A stretch of DNA of 64,000 bases, taken from assembly GCA_038501625.1 (NCBI GenBank), contig JAZAYU010000019.1, forward strand, positions 1,882,501 through 1,946,500. The letters are read 5' to 3'. The notes under the pieces are model-generated. The model did not search any database. It saw only the letters and a list, made by a program, of their open reading frames with translations, and was not told the origin of the DNA. Shown piece by piece: positions 57,799 to 64,000 of the stretch (positions are counted from its first letter, which is position 1; each line of letters starts with the position of its first letter). A program made the position numbers and the translations under genes. This stretch comes from Corbicula japonica (lineage: Eukaryota; Mollusca; Bivalvia; Venerida; Cyrenidae).

Positions 57799-58734
57799 AC
57801 AAGAGGGCCAATTGGCCCTAAATCGCTCACCTGTCAAACTTGACCTAGATATCATTGAGATAAACATTCTGACCAAGTTTGAAGAAGATCGGACCAAAAT
57901 TAAGACCGCTAGAGTGCAGACAAGATTTTTATATAATTTGACCTAGTGACCTAGATTTCAAGGTCACATAACCCAGTTTCAAACTTGACCTAGATATCAT
58001 CGAAATATACTTTCTGACCAAGCTTGAAGAAGATCCAACCAAAATTAAGACCTCTAGAGTGCAGACTAGCTTTTTCCTTAATTTGACCTACTGACCTAGT
58101 TTTAAAGGTCACATGACCCAGATACAAACTTGATCTAGATATCATTGAGATAAACATTCTGACCAAGTTTAAAGAAGATTGCACCAAAATGAAGACCACT
58201 AGAGTGCAGACAAGATTTTTATATAAATTGACCTAGTGACCTAGCTTTCAAGGTCACATGACCCAGTTTCAAACTTGACCTAGATATCAATGACATAAAC
58301 ATTCTGAAAAAGTTTCAGAAAGATCGGACCAAAATTAAGACCTCTACAGTGCAGACAAGCTTTTTCTTTAAATTGACCTACTGACCTAGTTTTAAGGGTC
58401 ACATGACCCAGGTACGAACTTGATCTAGATATCATTGAGATAAACATTCTGACCAAGTTTAAAGAAGATCACACCAAAATTGAGACTGCTAGAGTGCGGA
58501 CAAGATTTTTCTATAATTTGACCTAGTGACCAAGATTTCAAGGTCACATGACCCTGTTTCGAACTTGATCTAGGTATCAATGAGATAAACATTCTGACCA
58601 AGTTTGAAGAAGATCGGATAAAAATTATGACCGCTAGAGTGCGGACAACAATTGTAAACGGACGACGGACGGACGACGGACGAAGGGTGATCACAAAAGC
58701 TCACCCTGTCACTATGTGACAGGTGAGCTAAAAA
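57799..58734. mobile_element. Pearl-like element, core of about 145-bp units
   Basis: Starts acaagagggccaattggccc and ends 'gctcaccctgtcactatgtg' + acaggtgagc, the same ends as 36526-40539. The core differs: about six units with 'ttgacctagatatcattgag' and 'aaggtcacatgaccc'. An acgacggacggacgacgg tail precedes the 3' hairpin. Confidence 0.85.
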
Positions 58735-58786
58735 GACAAAACTGACCAAATATTTTATCGTTTTTCAGTCTGGCAGATTTTCTTAC

Positions 58787-58815
58787 GGTCCAGCAGCCTG
58801 AATTTCATTGCTCAT
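58787..58815 (-). CDS. Candidate first coding exon of the Tudor gene
   Basis: ATG at 58815-58813 opens MSNEIQAAG and is followed by a good donor CC|GTAAGA. It ends in phase 2 while exon 57483-57574 begins in phase 0, so at least one exon encoding RRM beta-1 must lie between them. I found none in 57575-58786. Weak candidate. Confidence 0.2.
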
Positions 58816-59082
58816 CTGACCGAAAGACCGGCGACTTTTTTGGCCTTTCATGAAGTACGTAACCTAGGGAACATTCTATAAATTTGCTTCTCTGTTAAAA
58901 TGGAGACACCCGTCGTTCTTTAATATCCATGAAAATTTGTAGATTATCAACAAAGTTGACAATGGGTGACATTGATGGTGAAGTTGTTTAGCCTGTTGGT
59001 GATAGCAAAATTGAAAGCAAAGGAATACCACCAGCTGTCCTGTTTACAGCACTTGATTTGCAAAGGAGTCAGTGTCCGGTTT

Positions 59083-60031
59083 CAGGGCTTTTCATCAGGA
59101 AATTGGGAAGAGGCCCTGGCCTTTCAAATTGGGAAATTTATGCCCGATATTTGTTCATTTTGGGAAATTTATGCGCAATGATTGTTCATTTTGGGAAAAC
59201 AAAATTTATGAAATAAGGGGTACTGGAGTACAAATTATTATAGAAATAAGCATTTTTAGCATTAATTGTATTTTTATAGCACTTTATTTTTTTCAGATTT
59301 TCACAATTCTATAGTATTCAGTTCACAAGCTTCAAAAAAGGTCCATGTCTCTTTCTTTGGCATCTTTGAATTTATACTGATCTAAATTCACTTATTGATA
59401 AATTCAAAGATGCCAGGGAAAGAGTCTTCTGTGGAAAAAACGCCAGACTCGAAGGAAGCAACACTAACAGGTACCTCTGTGGTAGAAACGAGTGTGGAAC
59501 AGTGCCAGACTCTGAGGCAGCAACGTTTGAAATACTAGGGATTTCCTTGGTAGACGTTGCACCCAATGGATCGAATTTTTGGTTTTTTTACTCCCTAGTC
59601 AAATAACAACTTTTGGTTTTCGTTATGTTTCAGTAATATTTTCCGTTATGAGATTTGTTTCTGCAACCGGAAATAAACACAGATTTATCTCCCCTGAAAC
59701 GGAATAAAATCCAGACTTTTGGAACGTTTGACTGAGTAAGAGTCTATAGGAACTTAACGGATTAGACTGGTTTTGCATAAAACGGGTACTGTGCGTTTTT
59801 CGGCTATAGTACGACAAAAATGTCGATACCAGACAAACGCTTCTTCCGGAAATAACAATGTAAACAAATTGATCGATTTTTGAACTACTCTAGGGGGAAT
59901 TTCTAGGATTTTGGGAAATCATGTCTTGCATTTTGCGATGAAACTCTGCCACAATTGGGAAAAAACTATATTTTTTCGGATTGGGAAGTGGCCGAATATC
60001 GGCCTCTGTTATATAAGGATGAAAAGCCCTG
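59083..60031. mobile_element. CAGGG-ended nonautonomous DNA transposon, 5-bp target duplication
   Basis: Inverted ends CAGGGCTTTTCATC (14 bp) flanked by direct GGTTT (59078-59082 and 60032-60036). Inside, 'tggcatctttgaattta' and its inverse form a hairpin near 59358-59415, and 'aaattgggaa' motifs recur. No transposase. Confidence 0.75.
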
Positions 60032-60360
60032 GGTTTCATGTTAAGATTATTGCAACACTGAGATGATCAGTACCTGAATATATCTTTATTAAAAAAATAA
60101 TAATTACAGTACTAAGTTTTGATGGTCAAAATGTGAAATTTGCTTTAAATTGTATTTCAGTTTTAAGTAATAAGGAAGTTTATTTCATTATTAAAGGAGT
60201 ATATGACAATAGTTATCGCGCAAATTTCTGCGCAAGCGCTAGTTTCACGAAATGTTATTTTCACAGTGACCAGTGTTAGTTGAGTAGTATTTCGGCTGTT
60301 GCGTAAAATCAATAAATTAAATATTTCAAATTATTTCTCACAAAGTAGTCGTCCGTGAGA

Positions 60361-60633
60361 ATGGCCTCACACGAGAGAAACAAGAAGGGCAGGTTCGTTA
60401 GTGATGGAAATCACCAATCTATGAAGAAACGTAAATTATTTGGTTCGATCATTTGCGCTGACAATGATTCAAGTGTTTCGGATAATTTGACGTCCGAAGT
60501 AGATCATAACCAGAATACGTGTGATCAGGACGATAAAACGTTAAACTGGAGTGACGGGAGGCGAATTGTTGAGCTAGGTCATCTCGCCAAACAGATGAGA
60601 TGCTGCGATTGTAATGATTTGTTAGACTTACAG
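60361..60633 (+). CDS. Transposase gene exon 1
   Basis: ATG at 60361 (gtgagaATGGCC) and donor CAG|GTAATA after LLDLQ; 91 codons, phase 0. Basic N-terminus (HERNKKGRF, KKRKLF) may be a nuclear signal. Confidence 0.85.
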
Positions 60634-63600
60634 GTAATATTAATCTAGTTTATGATAGAAAACTGATATAATTATGACAACAACAACAACCTTTACTGCA
60701 TGGTGACTTCATAATCACAACAGCATTAATAAACAAATATAATAACTCATGAGAAGGAATTGTTAATTCAGATGCTGATGATAGATCACCTCACAACTCC
60801 CCACCCCCACCCCCTCGTATGGATATAACTGTTAACGTTATCCAAACATAACTTAATAATTGAGAGATTTAGAATGCAGTTTTTTAACAATGCCATCTTC
60901 AGTTTTAAAATTTATTCCATATTGGTTCATAAATAAATTTTCTTCTACCATCCGAATCATTAGCATTAATGCAGTAATGACTAGTAATTGTAAGCAACAT
61001 GTTTACATGGAATAATTTTCTTTATATTCAAAAACTTATAGAATTGTTGAAAGTACTATTTCTTAAGCCGATGCAAGGTGACTTTGCTGGTGTTACCTAT
61101 TTTCTGTTTCACTAACACTACTATATGTATGTGTTCTGGTACTGTTACCTATTTTCTATTTCACTAACACTACTATATGTATGTGTACTGGTAATAAAAC
61201 AATTCGTGACATTTACATGTTTTTATATTGAAATGCAGAACACTCAGTCTGAAATGCAGAACACTCAGTCTGAAATGCAGAACACTCAGTCTGAAATGCA
61301 GAACACTCAGTCTGAAATGCAGAACACTCAGTCTGAAATGCAGAACACTCAGTCTGAAATGCAGAACACTCAGTCTGAAATGCAGAACACTCAGTCTGAA
61401 ATGCAGAACACTCAGTCTGAAACAAGACGAGGATTCGGATCCACTCTATACATAATGTGTACATGCGGTGTACTTAATAGTGTGACAACAAACAAGGTTC
61501 ATCATCTTCACAAGAAAGGTGCTCCTGTATTTGACGTTAATACAAAGGCGGCAGTAGGTAAGCAAATGTTTTGTTTTAGAAATGTTAATGTGTATTTTCT
61601 CCAATTCAAATTAAAACTTAAATTTCTCAGCAAGTATAAAAAATTCAGTTTCTTTGTGACAAATCTTGAACAATCTGTAATATGTAGTTGACAAAGTCAA
61701 AGGTCATTCAGTCATAGAAATGCATGTGAAAAACTGAAGTTGATAATTATTATTTCATTAAGAGTCAATTTATAAAACACATTTTAAACACCAGTTTATT
61801 GCTTTTTCAGCTATTGTGAAAACAAACTAAGGTAAAAATATATTTAAGGTGATGGTTGTACTAAAACATGTGTAGCCTTGCATGTGTATAATTAGTATGT
61901 GTAGTACTTAGCTATGACTTGCATCTTTTCTTTCTAGCTTCTCTTGTTTATCTGCTTACATTACTACATTAACCATGTATTCACCCTTGCATAACTAAAC
62001 TCCAGCATATGTATTATCTTTCCTCTCTACTTATCTGCACTGTAATTCAAGTGAGTTGAATGTTGAGGTTATGGTAAATAATGTTACTTCCTGATTATAA
62101 AAATCACTGTATACATTTTTGTTATTTGAACAAAATGCTTATATAATTTTTTTTATAAATATACATATAGAATAAAATTTAAGTTAGCAGTACATGTATG
62201 TTGATGAATACTAAAAAGTACCAATAAATATTTGTATTAAAATGGCCAAAATTGAACTACTGAGTTCTCACTAACTCATAATTTGGAGTCCTAGACTCCT
62301 ATTTTTTGCCAGAAGACTCCTATTTTCTAACAAATTTCTTCAAAATTACATAGAGGACTCATGACTAGTTTTTTGCAAAACTACCATTTTGGACTACTAC
62401 TTTTCAAACCCTAGTGAGAACCCTGAACTAAAATTTCTATAAGAGAAGTAAACTTGAATTTTAAACTATAGGTATACAGTTTAATATTTTTGTAATTTTT
62501 ACAGGAATGCTACACAGTGGATCTGGTCACAGACAGATACAAAATTTTTTATCCACCTTAGAGATTCCTACTATCAGCTTTAAAAGTTTGAAGCACAGGG
62601 AACTAGAAGTTGGACTTCATGTGAGCAAAGTAGCTGAACAGTCGTGTAAAGATGCTATACAGCTAGAAAAGGAGTTGGTGTTAAAATCACAAAGGTAATG
62701 TTTATGATTAACATGTGTTTTTTTTTAATTACAATTGAAACATCCATACATTGAAGAAAATAGATTTTTGACAATAGAATTAAACATTTTCTGACAATAA
62801 TAATAAAGTTATCCATTTCCTATATTATAGTTATATTTCAAAGTGCATGTTTCATTTTACCATGAAGCATTGTTAAATCATTAAGACATATAATACTATT
62901 GTTGTTTTTTCATGGACATAGCAGTATGCAACACATGGCCATAGCATTTTCTGTTACATGTATAACATAACAAGAATAAAACTTCAGTAAGTATTTGATT
63001 TGAAGGAAGACATTATATGCAATGCTTGCTTTTTTAGTCCTCCAGTATGTACAGAGACCTTGCCTAGTAGCAGCAATGAGGACAGCCCAGTGAATACTCC
63101 ATCATGTCAAGTGAAGTATGATATGGGTTGGCAGAAACGTGGCTCAGGGAGGTGTTATGACAGTTTATCTGGAGTAGGGACAATGATTGGTCACAAAAGT
63201 GGTAAAATTGTAGCATTTGATGTTTGCTGCAAAGACTGCAGAAAATGTTCTTATTATGCAGAGAAATGTATTTCAATCCCTGAACATGACTGCTCAAAAA
63301 ACTGGACTGGTAGCTCAAAAGCAATGGAGCCTGATGTTGGAGCATGTTTGGTGGCGGATTTAGAGAAGCAGGGTGTGACAGTTGGCACTATGATTATGGA
63401 TGATGATTGTACAACCATGGCAAAGATAAGACAAGTAGCTAAAACCACTGTAACCAAATGGTCGGACATTAATCACACTAAAAAACATCTTGGAAATAAT
63501 TTATATAAACTTCAGTCAAAACACAAATCGCTTACAGTAAAAGTAATCCAGTACTTTCAAAAGTGTTTTTCTTATGCTATTGCTCAAAACAAAAACAATC

Positions 63601-64000
63601 CTAGTGGTTTAGCCAATGCTCTAAATCAAATAGTTCCTCATGCATTCGGCAATCATGACAGTTGTGATACAACATGGTGCAATTATCATAAAGATCCTGA
63701 AAGTTACAAGCACAGTTCTTTACCTTATGGCAGGAATCTGAGTGGGGATGTTTTGAAAAATGATCTTGATACAGTGTTCCAGGTATTTGTGCAAAATGTT
63801 GAAAAGATTGCGCCTGGTGCCAGTACAAAGGATGTGGAGTCTTTCAACAGTATGGTGTCTTCTAAAGCCCCTAAAAGATGTCACTATTCTTCATCATCAA
63901 GTTTAAAACACCGTGTACAGTGTGCTGTTGCTCAGAAAAATCTAGGAGCTGGTTACGTCAATGAAGTCAATAGATCATTAGGAGTTTCACCGGGGAATGT
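60361..64000 (+). CDS. Mutator-like transposase-domain protein, 5' part (four exons, open at window end)
   Basis: Exons 60361-60633, 61239-61557, 62505-62694 and 63038 to the window edge join in frame (phases 0, 1, 2) for 581 codons. I recognise the 'Mutator-like transposase' family widespread in invertebrate genomes: lead RIVELGHLAKQMRCCDC, then GFGSTLYIMCTCGVLN, FDVNTKAAVGMLHSGSGHRQ, a Cys/Asp core DSLSGVGTMIGHKSGKIVAF and CCKDCRKC, PEHDCSKNWTGSSKAMEPDV, MIMDDDCTTMAKI (acidic, perhaps catalytic) and HAFGNHDSC. Such proteins are DDE-type DNA transposases or relatives. No stop or frameshift is seen, so it may be active or recently so. Terminal repeats could not be looked for because the 3' end is outside. 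A domesticated gene is the alternative. Confidence 0.88.
61092..61195. repeat. Tandem duplication of 52 bp in transposase intron 1
   Basis: 'gttacctattttctgtttca' at 61092 recurs as 'gttacctattttctatttca' at 61144 with two or three changes. It lies about 45 bases before the exon 2 acceptor array and adds pyrimidine-rich tracts. Confidence 0.9.
61230..61418. repeat. Nine-copy 21-bp minisatellite spanning the exon 2 acceptor
   Basis: Nine identical units gaaatgcagaacactcag + tct, period 21 (seven codons), without a single mismatch. Each unit has CAG at positions 7-9 and 16-18, both in codon register, so each AG could act as an acceptor without frame shift. Read through, they encode EMQNTQS repeats. 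Confidence 0.97.
61239..61557 (+). CDS. Transposase gene exon 2
   Basis: Starts in phase 0 after one of the repeat CAGs (first possible start 61239) and ends GCAGTAG|GTAAGC in phase 1. The family-like sequence begins only after the repeat (ETRRGFGSTLYIMCTCGVLN), so the EMQNTQS units are an insertion or are spliced out. Confidence 0.85.
62260..62425. mobile_element. Short CAGGG-ended MITE, 5-bp target duplication
   Basis: Ends CTGAGTTCTCACTA and (inverted) CAGGGTTCTCACTA, flanked by direct AACTA (62255-62259 and 62426-62430). 'ggagtcctagactcctattt' and related motifs repeat inside. It sits in transposase intron 2. Confidence 0.7.
62505..62694 (+). CDS. Transposase gene exon 3
   Basis: Acceptor tttttacag, donor AAAG|GTAATG, phase 1 to 2. 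MLHSGSGHRQIQNFLSTLEI and SFKSLKHRELEVG are hallmark family sequences. Confidence 0.92.
63038..64000 (+). CDS. Transposase gene exon 4 (continues beyond window)
   Basis: Acceptor cttttttag; open for 320 codons to the edge. Contains the putative catalytic and zinc-binding core (CCKDCRKC, HDCSKNW, MDDDC, GNHDSC ... WCNYH). Confidence 0.92.

Noticed and set aside
59372..59566. Minus-strand ORF of 64 codons as the missing 5' exon of the Tudor gene
   Set aside because: No RRM beta-1 motif, no fitting donor, and it lies inside a CAGGG-ended element.
61230..61418. CRISPR-like array
   Set aside because: Units are contiguous without spacers, and the genome is animal.

Overview
The window is animal nuclear DNA: introns with GT/AG borders, no operons, no ribosome-binding sites, AT-rich and packed with short repeats. 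The repeat style points to a bivalve mollusc: pearl-like elements with 145-170 bp tandem cores followed by ACGG runs, many palindromic MITEs, and long introns holding one or more repeats each. This is an inference from style; no marker gene fixes the species. A 500-base assembly gap lies at 17787-18286.

Layout. 1-14681 has no gene I can support; it holds several dispersed repeat families, palindromic (foldback) MITEs, tRNA-derived SINE pieces and a GA microsatellite. 14682-15476 (minus) is one intact single-exon ORF of 264 codons for a disordered Ser/Arg-rich protein that I do not recognise. 19278-57574 (minus) is the main gene. I could join 27 exons (6045 nt, reading frame kept at all 26 junctions, ending in TAA) into a protein of at least 2014 residues: partial RRM, RG-rich stretch, MYND zinc finger, three CCHC zinc knuckles, six extended Tudor domains and a short C-terminal helix. 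It is a Tudor protein of the TDRD1/Vreteno type, expected in germ granules and the piRNA pathway. Its first exon or exons, with the start codon and RRM strand beta-1, were not found with confidence.

60361-64000 (plus) is the 5' part (four exons, 581 codons, running off the window) of a Mutator-like transposase-domain gene. Its exon 2 begins inside a nine-copy 21-bp tandem repeat in which every copy carries in-frame CAG acceptor-like triplets.

The most unusual features are (1) the combined domain set of the Tudor gene, (2) three places where a splice-site region itself has been duplicated (nine-fold at the transposase gene, a minisatellite of decoy acceptors at a Tudor zinc-knuckle exon, and a duplicated donor at another Tudor exon), (3) a TTAA-flanked piggyBac-like palindromic MITE present more than 20 times, almost only within the Tudor gene, and (4) three different CAGGG-ended elements that all show 5-bp target duplications. 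A gene of the transposon-silencing pathway is thus itself saturated with transposons, next to an apparently intact transposase gene.
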